Shown: positions 1 through 9,532 of the stretch, one piece after another
Position numbering within the stretch: position 1 is the stretch's first letter
Layout: each line of letters starts with the position of its first letter
Origin: Pseudomonas sp. GCEP-101
Lineage (GTDB): Bacteria > Pseudomonadota > Gammaproteobacteria > Pseudomonadales > Pseudomonadaceae
Assembly (NCBI RefSeq): GCF_025133575.1
Contig: NZ_CP104011.1
Coordinates: 3,914,965 to 3,978,964 of the forward strand
Length of the DNA stretch: 64,000 bases
Reading direction: 5' to 3'
Translations under genes and position numbers: made by a program
The notes under the pieces: generated by a model
Databases searched by the model: none
The model's input: the letters and a program-made list of their open reading frames with translations, nothing else
Told to the model about the DNA's origin: nothing

Positions 1-1
1 C

Positions 2-205
2 GTGGACAACATCCTCAAGCCCTACCTGATCAGCCGCGGCGGCAATCTGCCGCTGGTGGTGGTGCTGCTGGGCGTGCTCGGCGGCTTGTTGAGCTTCGGC
101 TTCATCGGCCTGTTCCTCGGGCCGGTGCTGCTGGCGGTGGTGTACAACCTGGTCAGCGCCTGGGTCGCCAGCTCGCACCGGCCTCCGCCGCCGCCGGTGG
201 CTTGA
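2..205 (+). CDS. AI-2E family transporter, C-terminal end (partial)
   Basis: This open frame enters from the left edge, so only the last 67 or so residues are present. They show a hydrophobic stretch rich in Leu, Val and Gly, then FIGLFLGPVLLAVVYNL, then a Pro-rich tail (RPPPPPVA). The GLFLGPV motif just before the C-terminus is characteristic of the AI-2E/PerM/YdiK family of polytopic inner-membrane proteins, whose substrates are mostly unproven. The first codon in the window (GTG at position 2) is internal, not the start. The rest of the gene and its neighbours lie outside the window. Confidence 0.75.
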   Translation: MDNILKPYLISRGGNLPLVVVLLGVLGGLLSFGFIGLFLGPVLLAVVYNLVSAWVASSHRPPPPPVA

Positions 206-485
206 TGGGTGGGAGCGGGGGCTGCCCCTCACCCTGACCCTCTCCTGGGGGAGAGGGGACTGTCCGGCGTGTGAGGAAAGCCCAGCGCTTGCCGGCTGAC
301 TCTCGAATTTTTCAATGCAGAGGACGGCTCCCTCTCCCTTCAAGGAGAGGGCTGGGGAGAGGGTGCAATCGGCCACTCCGGAGTCCATCGCAAGCGCTGT
401 TCGCGAGCAAGCTCGCTCCTACAGTAGTACTCCGGCGTAGGGCGAGTAACCCGGAACGGGGTGTCCGCTCTGCGATCCGGCGAGC
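206..485. repeat. Intergenic repeat cluster: CTCTCCCT inverted pair plus REP hairpins
   Basis: No gene is visible here. Positions 221-258 and 329-362 are the two inverted arms of the CTCTCCCT element found throughout the window. Positions 400-424 hold a REP hairpin (TTCGCGAGCAAGCTCGCTCC). Positions 436-467 hold a second REP type built around TAACCCGGAACGGGGT. The cluster separates the AI-2E tail from the 3' end of the convergent MFS gene. Confidence 0.8.
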
Positions 486-1775
486 TCAGACGTGCTCGCT
501 CCTCACCTGCACCAGCTTGTCCCGCCCGGCGCCCAGGCCGAAGGCGATGGCCGCCAGCGACACCACCACGAAGATCACCCCGGTCGCCGCCCAGCCGCCG
601 GTGGCGTCGTGCACCACGCCGACCAGGAACGGCCCGCAGGCCGCCAGGGTGTAGCCCACGCCCTGGGCCATGCCGGACAGGCTGGAGGCGACGTGGGAGT
701 CCGGCGCGCGCAGGACGATCAGCGCCAGCGCGGTGCTGAAGGCGCCGCCCTGGCCCAGGCCGAGCACCACCGCCCAGCCCCAGATGCCCGACAGCGGAGC
801 CAGCAGCAGGCCCAGCAGGCCGGCGAGGGTCAGCCCCATGACGGTCACCACCGCCAGGCGCTGGTCCTTGCCGCGCGTCGCCAGCCAGGGCGCGACCAGG
901 GCGCTGATCAACTGCACCATCACCGACCCGGAGAGCACCAGGCCCGCTTCCACCGCGCTCAGGCCCCGGTCGATGAGGATCGACGGCACCCAGCCGAAGA
1001 CGATGTAGGCCAGCGACGATTGCAGGCCCATGTACAGCGTCACCTGCCAGGCCAGCGGGTCGCGCCACAAACCGCTGACCTTGCGCGCCGCGCGGTGCGC
1101 GTGGTGGTTCTGGCGCGTCTGCGGCAGCCAGATCAGCGCGGCGACCACTGCCGGTATCGCCCAGAAGGCCAGCGCCGGCTGCCAGCTGTCGCCCATCAAC
1201 CCGGCCAGCGGCACGGTGGCACCCGCGGCGAGGGCGGCGCCCAGGCACAGGGCCATGGTGTAGACGCCGGTCATGGTGCCGGCGATGTGCGGATAGTCGC
1301 GCTTGACGATGCCCGGCAGCAGCACGCCGATGATGCCGATGCTGGCGCCGGCCACCAGGCTGCCGATGAACAGCCCGGCTACCGGGAACAGGCTGCGCAG
1401 GACGATCCCGCCGGCCAGGGTGAAGAGGATCAGCAGCACGGTACGCTCGGCGCCGACGCGCCGCGCGAGCATCGGCGCCAGCGGCGCGAACAGGCCCAGG
1501 CAGAGCACCGGCAGGGTGGTGAGCAGGCCCGCGGCCGCCGCGGACAGGCCCGTGCCTTCGCGCACGCTGTTGAGCAGCGGGGCGAGGCTGGACAGCGCCG
1601 GGCGCAGGTTCATCGCCACCAGCACCAGGCCCAGCAGCAACAGCCAGGTGCGGGGCGGGCGCGGGGCCGCCTCGGCTGAGCTGTCGTCCTCGGCGTCGAT
1701 CAGCAGTTCGGCGGGTGGGCAGGACACCTTGTGCTCGGTGTCTTTCGGGTCATGGGGCAGGGACATGGTGGGCAT
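486..1775 (-). CDS. MFS transporter, CynX/NimT-like
   Basis: The 429-residue polytopic membrane protein has about 12 predicted transmembrane segments. It begins with a hydrophilic N-terminus of about 45 residues, then TWLLLLGLVLVAMNLRPALS. The NLRPALSS motif after the first helix and the ARRVGAERT loop are typical of the CynX/NimT branch of the major facilitator superfamily (cyanate or nitroimidazole transport; substrates are usually unknown). The gene lies 31 bp downstream of a FadR-type regulator on the same strand, which suggests one transcript and a small organic acid or xenobiotic as substrate. Start is ATG at 1775; an alternative ATG lies three codons in. No substrate can be assigned from sequence. 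Confidence 0.85.
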   Translation of the reverse strand: MPTMSLPHDPKDTEHKVSCPPAELLIDAEDDSSAEAAPRPPRTWLLLLGLVLVAMNLRPALSSLAPLLNSVREGTGLSAAAAGLLTTLPVLCLGLFAPLAPMLARRVGAERTVLLILFTLAGGIVLRSLFPVAGLFIGSLVAGASIGIIGVLLPGIVKRDYPHIAGTMTGVYTMALCLGAALAAGATVPLAGLMGDSWQPALAFWAIPAVVAALIWLPQTRQNHHAHRAARKVSGLWRDPLAWQVTLYMGLQSSLAYIVFGWVPSILIDRGLSAVEAGLVLSGSVMVQLISALVAPWLATRGKDQRLAVVTVMGLTLAGLLGLLLAPLSGIWGWAVVLGLGQGGAFSTALALIVLRAPDSHVASSLSGMAQGVGYTLAACGPFLVGVVHDATGGWAATGVIFVVVSLAAIAFGLGAGRDKLVQVRSEHV

Positions 1776-1806
1776 TCCAGGGCAGCAAGGCAGAGAACGT
1801 TCAGAG

Positions 1807-2454
1807 TCAGATCAGCAGCGCGCGGTTCGCTCGGGCTGCCGCCTCGGCGTCGCCGCGGGCGATGGCGTCGAGCAGCTCGCGGTGCAGCTCGAAGCTGGGT
1901 TGTGGCCGGCTCGGGTCGCCGATGGTGCGCTCCAGGCCGGCGCGGATCACCTGGGAGAAGTAGCGGTACAGCTCGCTGAGCACCGGGTTGTGGGCGCTGT
2001 CCACCACGCGCTGGTGGAAGGCCAGGTCATGGGCGATGTAGGTGTCCAGCGCGCCGCCGTGGTGGGCGGCCGAGGCTTCCAGGGCCTCGCGCAGCGCGGC
2101 GAGGTCGGCGTCGCTGCGGCGCTCGGCGGCGAGCCGGCTGGCTTCCACCTCGATGATGCCGCGGGCCTCCAGCGCCTGTTCCACCGAACTGCGGGCGAGC
2201 ACCAGCATGGCGTCCAGCGGGTTGGCACAGGCGCGCACGTAGGTGCCGTCGCCCTGGCGCACTTCCAGCACGCCGGAGAAAGTCAGCACGCGCACTGCTT
2301 CGCGCACGGTGTTGCGGCTGATGCCGAGAATGTCGGCCAGTTCGGGTTCCGGCGGCAGGCGCTGGCCCAGCGGCCAGGTGCCGTCGTCGATGCGCAGGCG
2401 GATCTGCTCGAGGGCGATGTCCACCAGCGAGCGTTTCTGAAGGGGGCTTGGCAT
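1807..2454 (-). CDS. GntR-family transcriptional regulator, FadR/FCD subfamily
   Basis: The 215-residue protein has an N-terminal winged helix-turn-helix with the GntR signature LPPEPELADILGISRNTVREAVRVL (about residues 34-58). The C-terminal all-helical FCD ligand-binding domain shows the usual DLAFHQ and ELHRELLDAI metal/ligand motifs with conserved Asp and His. The frame extends upstream to a TTG, but ATG at 2454 is the better start. It is probably co-transcribed with the downstream MFS transporter and likely controls it in response to a small carboxylate. A near-perfect 15-bp palindrome sits just upstream of the start and is a candidate autoregulatory operator. Confidence 0.85.
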   Translation of the reverse strand: MPSPLQKRSLVDIALEQIRLRIDDGTWPLGQRLPPEPELADILGISRNTVREAVRVLTFSGVLEVRQGDGTYVRACANPLDAMLVLARSSVEQALEARGIIEVEASRLAAERRSDADLAALREALEASAAHHGGALDTYIAHDLAFHQRVVDSAHNPVLSELYRYFSQVIRAGLERTIGDPSRPQPSFELHRELLDAIARGDAEAAARANRALLI

Positions 2455-2460
2455 GGAAAC

Positions 2461-2475
2461 ATCCAATCATCGGAT
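2461..2475. promoter_or_regulatory. Candidate operator for the FadR-type regulator
   Basis: The sequence ATCCAATCATCGGAT is an imperfect 15-bp palindrome: apart from the central base, only one symmetric pair is mismatched. It lies 7-21 bp upstream of the regulator's ATG on the minus strand. GntR/FCD proteins bind short palindromes of about this size in their own promoters. Binding is inferred, not shown. Confidence 0.45.
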
Positions 2476-2574
2476 GAATTTGGGTGAGCCAAGAGTAGGG
2501 TAGCGGCCAGGGGCTGGCAATGGGAACAAAATCGCCGGAGCGGGGGGCGCTCCGGCGGCGTCGACGCCTGCGAA

Positions 2575-3336
2575 TCAGGCGGCGATGTTCACCAGGCTGC
2601 CGCTGGTGGCCTGGAGCGCGGTGACGTCGCTGCTCTGGTACTGCTTGAGCAGGTTGGCCACCAGCTTCTGGTAGGCGGCGCCGGTGTTGGCCTCGGTGGC
2701 CACGCTGCTGGCGCTGGCGGCACTGACCGAGGAACTGCCGGCCGCATCGTCGGACGATCCGCTGGATGCCGAAGGCGGCGGGGGCGGCGGGCCGTCGGGA
2801 CGCTGTGCCTGCAACGCGCTGGATAGCTCGTCGCTGCTGATGGCGCCGCTGCCATCGGCATCGAGCTGGCTGAACAGGTCGCTCAGGCGCTGGCCGTCGT
2901 CGTCGCTGCTGCCCAGGGCGGCGAGTTCGTCGCTGCTGATGCTGCCGTCGCCGTCGCTGTCCAGCGCGCTGATCAGGTCGTCGGCGGATCCGCCCAGGTT
3001 GCCGGGGGGCGGGGGAGGCGGCATGGCCGCGGACAGTTCGTCCTGGGAAACGCCGCCGCTGCCGTCGCTGTCCAGCTCGCTGAGCAGGGCATCGATGTCG
3101 ATATCGCTGCTGTCCGCGTCATCGGTGGAGGACAGCGCGCTGGTCAGCTCATCCTTGCTGATGCTGCCGTCGCCATCGCTGTCGATGGATTTGAACAGGT
3201 CTTCCTGGAATTTCGCCGCACCCTGGGCGCCACCGCTGCTGCCGCCTGGCGTGGCGGTGGTGCTGCTGGCGGTCTGGGTTCGGGGGAGCGAGCTGGTGTA
3301 GTAGCTCGCATAGCTGCTGCTCACGCCGCTGATCAT
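2575..3336 (-). CDS. Four-EF-hand calcium-binding protein (XopAW-like)
   Basis: The 253-residue acidic, Ser/Asp-rich protein carries four canonical 12-residue EF-hand loops: D52-E63, D89-E100, D126-E137 and D159-E170, each of the form DxDGxGxxSxDE. Two poly-proline linkers (about 106-111 and 183-188) separate the lobes, and the Ser/Ala-rich C-terminus follows. There is no classical signal peptide; the N-terminus is MISGVSSSYASYYTSS. Such EF-hand proteins are common in Pseudomonas and Xanthomonas, where XopAW is a secreted relative. The start at 3336 is chosen because a GGAGA sequence precedes it; the longer frame begins within the upstream gap. It lies 107 bp downstream of the sensor kinase on the same strand, so a calcium-linked role for the two-component pair is plausible but inferred. 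Confidence 0.8.
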   Translation of the reverse strand: MISGVSSSYASYYTSSLPRTQTASSTTATPGGSSGGAQGAAKFQEDLFKSIDSDGDGSISKDELTSALSSTDDADSSDIDIDALLSELDSDGSGGVSQDELSAAMPPPPPPGNLGGSADDLISALDSDGDGSISSDELAALGSSDDDGQRLSDLFSQLDADGSGAISSDELSSALQAQRPDGPPPPPPSASSGSSDDAAGSSSVSAASASSVATEANTGAAYQKLVANLLKQYQSSDVTALQATSGSLVNIAA

Positions 3337-3443
3337 AGAGCGTCTCCGTGGTTGCCATCGCGGAGGGTTCTCCGCGAGTGACAGCCTCGGGCTCGCCTGT
3401 GTCACGGGTGTGTGCGCTTTGTTTGCCGGTGGCTACAACGGCG

Positions 3444-4571
3444 CTACGTGGCGGCGCTTCTGGGCAGGCGCAGCACGGCGGTGGCGCCGCCGCCCGGGGT
3501 TTCCTCGAAGTGCAGGTCGCCGCCCTGGCGCCGCGCGGCATCGCGGGCGATGGCAAGGCCAAGGCCGACGCCGCCGGAGTTGCGGTTGCGCGAGCCTTCG
3601 AGGCGGAAGAAGGGCTCGAACACCTGCTCGCGCAGCTCGGCGGGAATGCCCGGGCCGTGGTCGCGCACGCGGATTTCCACCTCGCGGCTGCCGTCGCGCA
3701 GCTCGATGCTGACATCGCCGGCATAGCGCAGGGCGTTGTCCAGCAGGTTGTTCAGGCACGAGCGTAGCGCCATGGGCTGGACTTTCAAGGGCGCGCAGTA
3801 GCCTTCCACGCCGACGTCGGCGCCGCGCTCGCAGGCGTCCTCGGCCAGCGAGTCGGCCAGGGCCTTCACATCGAACCATTGCAGCGGCTCGCTGGCGCGC
3901 TCCTGCTGGAGGTAGTGCAGGGTGGAGTCGAGCATGCCGATCATCTCGGCGATGTCCTGGCCGATGCGGGTGCGCAGCTGCGGGTTGTCGATTTCCTCGA
4001 CGCGCAGGCGCAGGCGTGACAGCGGGGTGCGCAGGTCATGGGAGACCGCCACCAGCATGCGGCTGCGTTGTTGCACCTGCTCGCGGATGCGCTCGCGCAT
4101 GCGGTTGAAGGCGTGGGCGGCCTGGCGCGCTTCACGCGGACCGGTTTCCGGCAGCGGCGGGCTGTCCAGGTCCTCGGAGAGGCGCAGCGCGGCGTCGCCC
4201 ATGCGCTGCACCGGGCGGGCCAGCAGGCGGGCGCCGATGCCGGCGGCGAGGATCAGCGCCAGCAGCTGGAAGGCAAACGGCGCGCTCCAGAACGGCAGGC
4301 GTGGCGGCGGCGGGGGACGAAAGCCCTCGGGGCCGGGCGCGAAACCTTCCGCCGACGGGCCGCGCTCGACACCTCGCTCCGGTGGCGGCGGAGGCGGCGG
4401 CATGTCGGGCCGGTGCGGGCCGTAGTGGTGGAACCAGGCGAAGGCCAGCAGATGGGCGACCACGATGGCCAGCAGGAACACGCCGAACAGCCGGGCGAAC
4501 AGGCTGTCGGCGCGCTCCAGCGGTTTTTCCCGGGCGCGCTCGGGCGCGGCGTCAGGCGATATCGCGGACAT
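3444..4571 (-). CDS. Two-component sensor histidine kinase, EnvZ/RstB type
   Basis: The 375-residue inner-membrane kinase has TM1 (about residues 27-47) and a short periplasmic loop dominated by Pro runs (PDMPPPPPPP near 56-64 and RPPPPPR near 85-91). TM2 spans about 98-116, followed by a HAMP linker, a HisKA domain with phospho-acceptor His178 in AVSHDLRTPLSR, and a HATPase_c domain with N box (NNLLDNALRYA), DHGPGIP and GVGLGLAI G boxes. The start codon overlaps the upstream response-regulator gene by 20 bp, indicating translational coupling. The tiny Pro-rich periplasmic loop suggests it senses a membrane condition, a cation or a partner protein rather than a large ligand. The signal is unknown. 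Confidence 0.88.
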   Translation of the reverse strand: MSAISPDAAPERAREKPLERADSLFARLFGVFLLAIVVAHLLAFAWFHHYGPHRPDMPPPPPPPERGVERGPSAEGFAPGPEGFRPPPPPRLPFWSAPFAFQLLALILAAGIGARLLARPVQRMGDAALRLSEDLDSPPLPETGPREARQAAHAFNRMRERIREQVQQRSRMLVAVSHDLRTPLSRLRLRVEEIDNPQLRTRIGQDIAEMIGMLDSTLHYLQQERASEPLQWFDVKALADSLAEDACERGADVGVEGYCAPLKVQPMALRSCLNNLLDNALRYAGDVSIELRDGSREVEIRVRDHGPGIPAELREQVFEPFFRLEGSRNRNSGGVGLGLAIARDAARRQGGDLHFEETPGGGATAVLRLPRSAAT

Positions 4572-5307
4572 CGAACAGGTACCCCTCGCCACGCACGGTC
4601 TTGATCAGCCGGGGCGAGCGCGGATCGTCGCCCAGCTTCTGCCGCAGGCGCGAGACCAGCAGGTCGATGCTGCGGTCGAACGCCTCGATGGCGCGGCCAC
4701 GGGCGGCGTCCAGCAGCAGTTCGCGGTTGAGCACCCGCCGCGGGCGTTCGAGGAACACCCAGAGCAGGCGGAATTCGGCGTTGGACAGCGGCACCACCAG
4801 GCCGTCCGGGGCATGCAGCTGGCGCAGCACACTGTCCAGGCGCCAGTGGTCGAAGCGCACCTGGGCGCGCGGTTCGCCGCGCGCGCCGTCCTCGCTGGGC
4901 GGCGTTGCGCCGCGCACCCGGCGCAGGATGGTCTGGATGCGTGCCACCAGCTCGCGCGGCTCGAAGGGCTTGGCCATGTAGTCGTCGGCGCCCAGCTCCA
5001 GGCCGATGATGCGGTCCGCCGGCTCGCAGCGCGCGGTGAGCATGAGGATGGGGATATCGGACTCGGCGCGCAGGTGGCGGCACAGCGAGAGGCCGTCCTC
5101 GCCGGGCAGCATCAGGTCCAGCACCACCACGTCGAAGCTCTCGTTCTCCAGCGCGCGGCGCATCTCGACGCCGTCGGCGACGCCGCGTGCCTCGATATTG
5201 AAGCGCGCCAGATAGCCACAGAGCAGCTCGCGGATCGGCTCGTCGTCGTCCACCAGCAGGGCGCGTGTCGTCCAGCGGCGTGTGTCGTCGGAAGGGGTCT
5301 GGTGCAT
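4552..5307 (-). CDS. OmpR-family response regulator
   Basis: The 251-residue regulator has a receiver domain with the acidic pocket DDDE at 20-23, phospho-acceptor Asp64 in VVLDLMLPGEDG, and the conserved Lys in DDYMAKPFEPREL. The C-terminal winged-helix Trans_reg_C domain ends in KTVRGEGYLFDV. Start is ATG at 5307 (MHQTPSDD); the frame remains open further upstream. It forms an operon with the overlapping histidine kinase and possibly the EF-hand gene. It is transcribed divergently from kdpF across a 318-bp gap, but kdp has its own dedicated KdpDE pair, so adjacency need not mean control of kdp. Confidence 0.88.
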   Translation of the reverse strand: MHQTPSDDTRRWTTRALLVDDDEPIRELLCGYLARFNIEARGVADGVEMRRALENESFDVVVLDLMLPGEDGLSLCRHLRAESDIPILMLTARCEPADRIIGLELGADDYMAKPFEPRELVARIQTILRRVRGATPPSEDGARGEPRAQVRFDHWRLDSVLRQLHAPDGLVVPLSNAEFRLLWVFLERPRRVLNRELLLDAARGRAIEAFDRSIDLLVSRLRQKLGDDPRSPRLIKTVRGEGYLFDVRDIA

Positions 5308-5496
5308 GAGGGGACCTGTCGCAGGAAAACGTAGGGCAGGGTGGCCAAGGGCCGCGAGGAACATGCGACGGACGCATGCTAACCCGTCACCGCGTGCGCG
5401 GGCCATGGTCGGCGAGGCTGGGGCCGACGGGTGTCGCCAGCGTGTCCGTTGTGTACCAGAGCCGATACAAAGCGTGATCGTCGTCGCAGAGCAGTC

Positions 5497-5548
5497 TTTA
5501 CGCCTTCTTTACGCCGGCCGGCGGGGTCGGGAATCGCTCCTTTACGCT
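5497..5548 (+). promoter_or_regulatory. Candidate KdpE (OmpR-family) operator: TTTACGCC repeats in 11-bp phase
   Basis: TTTACGCC occurs at 5497-5504 and again at 5508-5515, exactly 11 bp apart. TTTACGCT follows at 5541-5548, a further 33 bp (three times 11) downstream. OmpR-family regulators bind direct repeats with one-turn spacing, and the E. coli KdpE site is a T-rich tract followed by a C-rich one. The array lies 78-129 bp upstream of kdpF. The rest of the 5308-5625 gap shows no gene. The assignment to KdpE rather than the divergent regulator is inference. Confidence 0.5.
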
Positions 5549-5625
5549 GTGCTTGCGGAAACTTTTCATCAGGCGGCAAGCGCCGCATCAAGCGATGGAA
5601 TCGCCCGCGTGAGGAGAAAGTAAGC

Positions 5626-5715
5626 ATGAGCGTGCTCGACGGTGTATCCCTGGTCCTGGCCACGGGGCTGTTCATCTACCTGCTGGTGGCGCTGCTGCGC
5701 GCCGACCGTTCCTAG
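5626..5715 (+). CDS. kdpF: K(+)-transporting ATPase subunit KdpF
   Basis: The 29-residue single-pass membrane peptide ([20 protein letters not shown] and so on) stabilises the Kdp complex in the inner membrane. The length and the hydrophobic core followed by a basic end (LLRADRS) match KdpF of other proteobacteria. It starts at ATG 5626 after a GAGGAGA ribosome-binding site. Its stop is followed 8 bp later by kdpA, whose ribosome-binding site overlaps the kdpF stop codon. It is first gene of the kdpFABCDE set. Confidence 0.9.
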   Translation: MSVLDGVSLVLATGLFIYLLVALLRADRS

Positions 5716-5723
5716 GAGTGGCC

Positions 5724-7418
5724 ATGAACAGCCATGACGTACTGCTGATCGTTGCCTTCCTGGCGCTGGTGCTGATGCCGGCGCCGTTCCTCGGACGCAT
5801 CTACTACAAGGTGATGGAGGGCCAGCGCACCTTCCTCAGCCCGCTGTTCCTGCCGGTGGAGCGGGCCATCTACCGCGCCTGCGGCATCCATGCCGAGGAC
5901 GAGCAGGACTGGAAGCGCTACACCCTGGCGCTGCTGGCGTTCAACCTGGCGGGCCTGGTGCTGCTGTTCGCCATCCTCATGCTGCAGGGGCTGCTGCCGC
6001 TCAACCCGCAGAAGCTGCCGGGCCTGGAGTGGACGCTGGCGTTCAATACCGCCGTGAGCTTCGTCACCAACACCAACTGGCAGGCCTACAGCGGCGAAGC
6101 CTCGCTGAGCTACCTGAGCCAGATGCTCGGCCTGACCGTGCAGAACTTCGTCAGCGCCGCTGTCGGCCTGGCCGTGCTGGTGGCGCTGGCGCGCGGCATC
6201 GCGCGCAAGTCGACGAACAACCTGGGCAATTTCTGGGTCGACCTGACCCGCGCCACCCTCTACGGGCTGCTCCCGCTGTGCCTGCTGCTGGCGCTGCTGC
6301 TGGTCTGGCAGGGCGTGCCGCAGACCTTCCTCGACTATGCCCACGCGCTCACCGTGCAGGGCGCCGACCAATCCATCCCGCTGGGCCCGGCGGCCAGCCA
6401 GATCGCCATCAAGCAACTGGGCACCAACGGCGGCGGCTTCTTCGGCGTGAACTCGGCGCACCCGTTCGAGAACCCGACCATCTGGAGCAACCTGTTCGAG
6501 GTCGTGTCGATCATCCTGATCCCGGCCGCGCTGGTGTTCACCTTCGGCTACTACGTCAAGGACCTGCGCCAGAGCCGCGCCATCCTCGGCTGCATGCTGG
6601 TGCTGTTCGCCCTCGGCCTGGGCGCCTCGCTGTGGGCCGAGTACCAGCCCAACCCGGCGCTCGGCGCGCTGCCGGTGGAACAGGTTGCCCCGCTGGAAGG
6701 CAAGGAGAGCCGCTTCGGCACCACCGCCAGCGTGCTCTGGGCGGTAACCACCACGGCGGCTTCCAACGGCTCGGTGAACGCCATGCATGACAGCCTCAAC
6801 CCGCTGTCGGGGATGGTCGCGATGCTCAACATGATGGTCGGCGAGGTGATCTTCGGCGGCGTCGGCGCGGGCCTCTACGGCATGCTGCTGTTCGTGCTGG
6901 TCGCCGTGTTCCTCGCCGGGCTGATGGTCGGGCGCACCCCGGAATACCTCGGCAAGAAGCTCGAAGCCCGCGAAGTGCGCCTGCTGGTGGCGACCCTGCT
7001 GGTAATGCCGGTCGGCGTGCTGGTGCTCGGCGCCATCGCCGCCAGCCTGCCGGGCCCGGCCGCGTCGGTGAGCAACCCCGGCGCCCACGGATTCAGCCAG
7101 CTGCTCTACGCCTACACCTCGGGCACCGCGAACAACGGGTCGGCCTTCGGCGGCTTCGGCGCCAACACCCCGTTCCACAATCTGATGATTGCCCTGGCCA
7201 TGCTGATCGGCCGCTTCGGCTACATCCTGCCGGTGCTGGCGATCGCCGGCAGCCTGGCGGCGAAGAAGGCCACGCCGGTCGGCCCCAACAGCTTCCCGAC
7301 CCATGGCCTGCTGTTCGTCAGCCTGCTGACCGCCACCATCCTGCTGGTGGGCGGCCTGAACTTCCTGCCGACGCTGGTGCTGGGCCCGGTGGCCGATCAC
7401 CTGACGCTCGGTTTCTGA
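5724..7418 (+). CDS. kdpA: K(+)-transporting ATPase, potassium-binding subunit KdpA
   Basis: The 564-residue polytopic subunit forms the K+-selective pore of the high-affinity Kdp pump. Four selectivity-filter repeats are visible in order: [44 protein letters not shown] and [14 protein letters not shown]. Length matches the family. ATG 5724 is preferred over an in-frame GTG at 5718 because AGGAG at 5714-5718 is correctly spaced for it. It lies immediately downstream of kdpF and 11 bp upstream of kdpB, as in a standard kdp operon. Expression is expected under K+ limitation through KdpDE. Confidence 0.97.
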   Translation: MNSHDVLLIVAFLALVLMPAPFLGRIYYKVMEGQRTFLSPLFLPVERAIYRACGIHAEDEQDWKRYTLALLAFNLAGLVLLFAILMLQGLLPLNPQKLPGLEWTLAFNTAVSFVTNTNWQAYSGEASLSYLSQMLGLTVQNFVSAAVGLAVLVALARGIARKSTNNLGNFWVDLTRATLYGLLPLCLLLALLLVWQGVPQTFLDYAHALTVQGADQSIPLGPAASQIAIKQLGTNGGGFFGVNSAHPFENPTIWSNLFEVVSIILIPAALVFTFGYYVKDLRQSRAILGCMLVLFALGLGASLWAEYQPNPALGALPVEQVAPLEGKESRFGTTASVLWAVTTTAASNGSVNAMHDSLNPLSGMVAMLNMMVGEVIFGGVGAGLYGMLLFVLVAVFLAGLMVGRTPEYLGKKLEAREVRLLVATLLVMPVGVLVLGAIAASLPGPAASVSNPGAHGFSQLLYAYTSGTANNGSAFGGFGANTPFHNLMIALAMLIGRFGYILPVLAIAGSLAAKKATPVGPNSFPTHGLLFVSLLTATILLVGGLNFLPTLVLGPVADHLTLGF

Positions 7419-7429
7419 AGGACCACGAC

Positions 7430-9490
7430 ATGAACGCACATACCCAGGAACTGGCCCTGAACAAGGCCGCCGAGAAACGCCCGACCACCGCGCTGTCCGC
7501 CCTGTGGAAGCCGGCGCTGGTGCAGGCCTTCCTCAAGCTCGACCCGCGCCAGCTGCAACGCTCGCCGGTGATGCTGGTGGTGGCGCTGACCGCCGTGCTG
7601 ACCACCGTGCTCTGCGCCGTGGGCGGCGACTCGGTGCCCACCTTCGTTGCCGTGCAGATCGCCGTGTGGCTGTGGTTCACCGTGCTCTTCGCCAACTTCG
7701 CCGAAGCCCTCGCCGAGGGCCGCGGCAAGGCCCGCGCCGACAGTCTCAAGGCTGGCACCCAGGGTCTGCAGGCCCTGCGCCGCACCGCCGGCGGGAACTT
7801 CGAGAAGGTCGCCGCCAGCAGCCTGCGCAAGGGCGATGTGGTGCGCGTCGAAGCCGGCGAGCTGATCCCCGGCGACGGCGAGGTGATCGAAGGCGTGGCG
7901 GCGGTCAACGAGGCCGCCATCACCGGTGAATCCGCGCCGGTGATCCGCGAGTCCGGCGGCGACCGCTCGGCGGTGACCGGCAACACCCGGCTGGTGTCCG
8001 ACTGGCTGTTGGTGAAGATCACCGCCAACCCCGGCGAGTCCACCCTCGACCGCATGATCGCCCTGGTGGAAGGCGCCAAGCGCCAGAAGACCCCCAACGA
8101 AGTGGCGCTGGATATCCTGCTGATCGGCCTGACGCTGATTTTCCTGCTGGTGGTCGTCACCCTGAAACCCTTCGCCCTGTTCGTCGGCGGCAACCTGCCG
8201 CTGGTGTTCCTGGTGGCGCTGCTGGTCACCCTGATTCCCACCACCATCGGCGGCCTGCTCTCGGCCATCGGCATCGCCGGCATGGACCGCCTGGTGCGCC
8301 TGAACGTCATCGCCAAGTCCGGCCGCGCCGTGGAAGCGGCAGGGGACGTGCACGTGCTGATGCTCGACAAGACCGGCACCATCACCTTCGGCAACCGCCG
8401 CTGCAGCGCCCTGCACACCGCCCCCGGCGTGCAGCCGCTGGAGCTGGCGGAGGGCGCCTTCCTCGCCTCGCTGGCCGACGACACGCCCGAGGGCAAGTCC
8501 ATTGTGGAGTTCCTCCGCGCGCAGGTCATCCTGCCCGAGCCTGACCGCAGCCGCGTGACACCGATTGCCTTCAGCGCCGAGACGCGCCTGTCGGGGATCG
8601 ACGTCGACGGCCACGTCTACCGCAAGGGCGCGGTGGACGCCGCGCTGGCCTTCGTCGGCCTGCCCCGCGCGCAGATGCCCGAGAGCCTGTCCAAGGAGAT
8701 CGAGCGCATCGCCCAGAGCGGCGGTACGCCGCTGCTGGTGGTGGCCGACGGCAAGCTGCTGGGCGCCATTCACCTGAAGGACGTGGTCAAGCCGGGCATC
8801 CGCGAGCGCTTCGCCGAGCTGCGCCGCATGGGCATCCGCACCGTGATGGTGACCGGCGACAACCCGCTGACCGCCGCGGCCATCGCCGCCGAAGCGGGGG
8901 TGGACGACGTGATCGCCGAAGCCACGCCGGAGAAGAAGCTGGCGCGCATCCGCCAGGAGCAGGGCGAGGGGCGCATGGTCGCCATGTGCGGCGACGGCGC
9001 CAACGACGCGCCGGCGCTGGCCCAGGCGGACGTCGGCATGGCCATGAACGACGGCACCCAGGCCGCCCGCGAGGCCGCCAACCTGGTGGACCTGGACAGC
9101 GACCCGACCAAGCTGCTGGACGTGGTGCAGGTGGGCAAGGAACTGCTGGTGACCCGTGGCGCGCTCACCACCTTCTCGGTGGCCAACGACGTGGCCAAGT
9201 ACTTCGCCATCCTCCCCGCGCTGTTCGCCGGCATCTACCCGCAGCTGGGCGTGCTCAACGTGATGAAGCTGGCCAGCCCGCAGAGCGCCATCCTCTCGGC
9301 CATCGTGTTCAACGCGCTGATCATCGTCGCGCTGATCCCCCTGGCCCTGCGCGGCGTGCGCGTGCAGGCCAGCGACGCCTCGCAGCTGCTGCGGCGCAAC
9401 CTGCTGATCTACGGCGTGGGCGGACTGCTGGCGCCGTTCGTGGGGATCAAGGTGATCGACATGATCCTGGTGGCCGTGGGGCTGGCTTGA
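7430..9490 (+). CDS. kdpB: K(+)-transporting P-type ATPase subunit KdpB
   Basis: This is the 686-residue catalytic P-type ATPase subunit. Visible motifs are the A-domain ITGESAPV (about 163-170), the phosphorylation site DKTGT with Asp313, the hinge motif [20 protein letters not shown], and six to seven transmembrane segments. It couples ATP hydrolysis to K+ uptake through KdpA. Start ATG 7430 follows a GGACCACGAC leader. Unusually, kdpC does not follow immediately: 204 bp containing a repeat element intervene. Confidence 0.97.
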   Translation: MNAHTQELALNKAAEKRPTTALSALWKPALVQAFLKLDPRQLQRSPVMLVVALTAVLTTVLCAVGGDSVPTFVAVQIAVWLWFTVLFANFAEALAEGRGKARADSLKAGTQGLQALRRTAGGNFEKVAASSLRKGDVVRVEAGELIPGDGEVIEGVAAVNEAAITGESAPVIRESGGDRSAVTGNTRLVSDWLLVKITANPGESTLDRMIALVEGAKRQKTPNEVALDILLIGLTLIFLLVVVTLKPFALFVGGNLPLVFLVALLVTLIPTTIGGLLSAIGIAGMDRLVRLNVIAKSGRAVEAAGDVHVLMLDKTGTITFGNRRCSALHTAPGVQPLELAEGAFLASLADDTPEGKSIVEFLRAQVILPEPDRSRVTPIAFSAETRLSGIDVDGHVYRKGAVDAALAFVGLPRAQMPESLSKEIERIAQSGGTPLLVVADGKLLGAIHLKDVVKPGIRERFAELRRMGIRTVMVTGDNPLTAAAIAAEAGVDDVIAEATPEKKLARIRQEQGEGRMVAMCGDGANDAPALAQADVGMAMNDGTQAAREAANLVDLDSDPTKLLDVVQVGKELLVTRGALTTFSVANDVAKYFAILPALFAGIYPQLGVLNVMKLASPQSAILSAIVFNALIIVALIPLALRGVRVQASDASQLLRRNLLIYGVGGLLAPFVGIKVIDMILVAVGLA

Positions 9491-9532
9491 CGGGCTTCTT
9501 TGATCGACTGACGGGAGGCGTTGGTGCCGTGC

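Noticed and set aside
5712..8773. Long minus-strand open frames opposite kdpA and kdpB
   Set aside because: Composition is dominated by Gln, His, Arg and Ala with no family motif, while kdpA and kdpB on the plus strand are complete and conserved.
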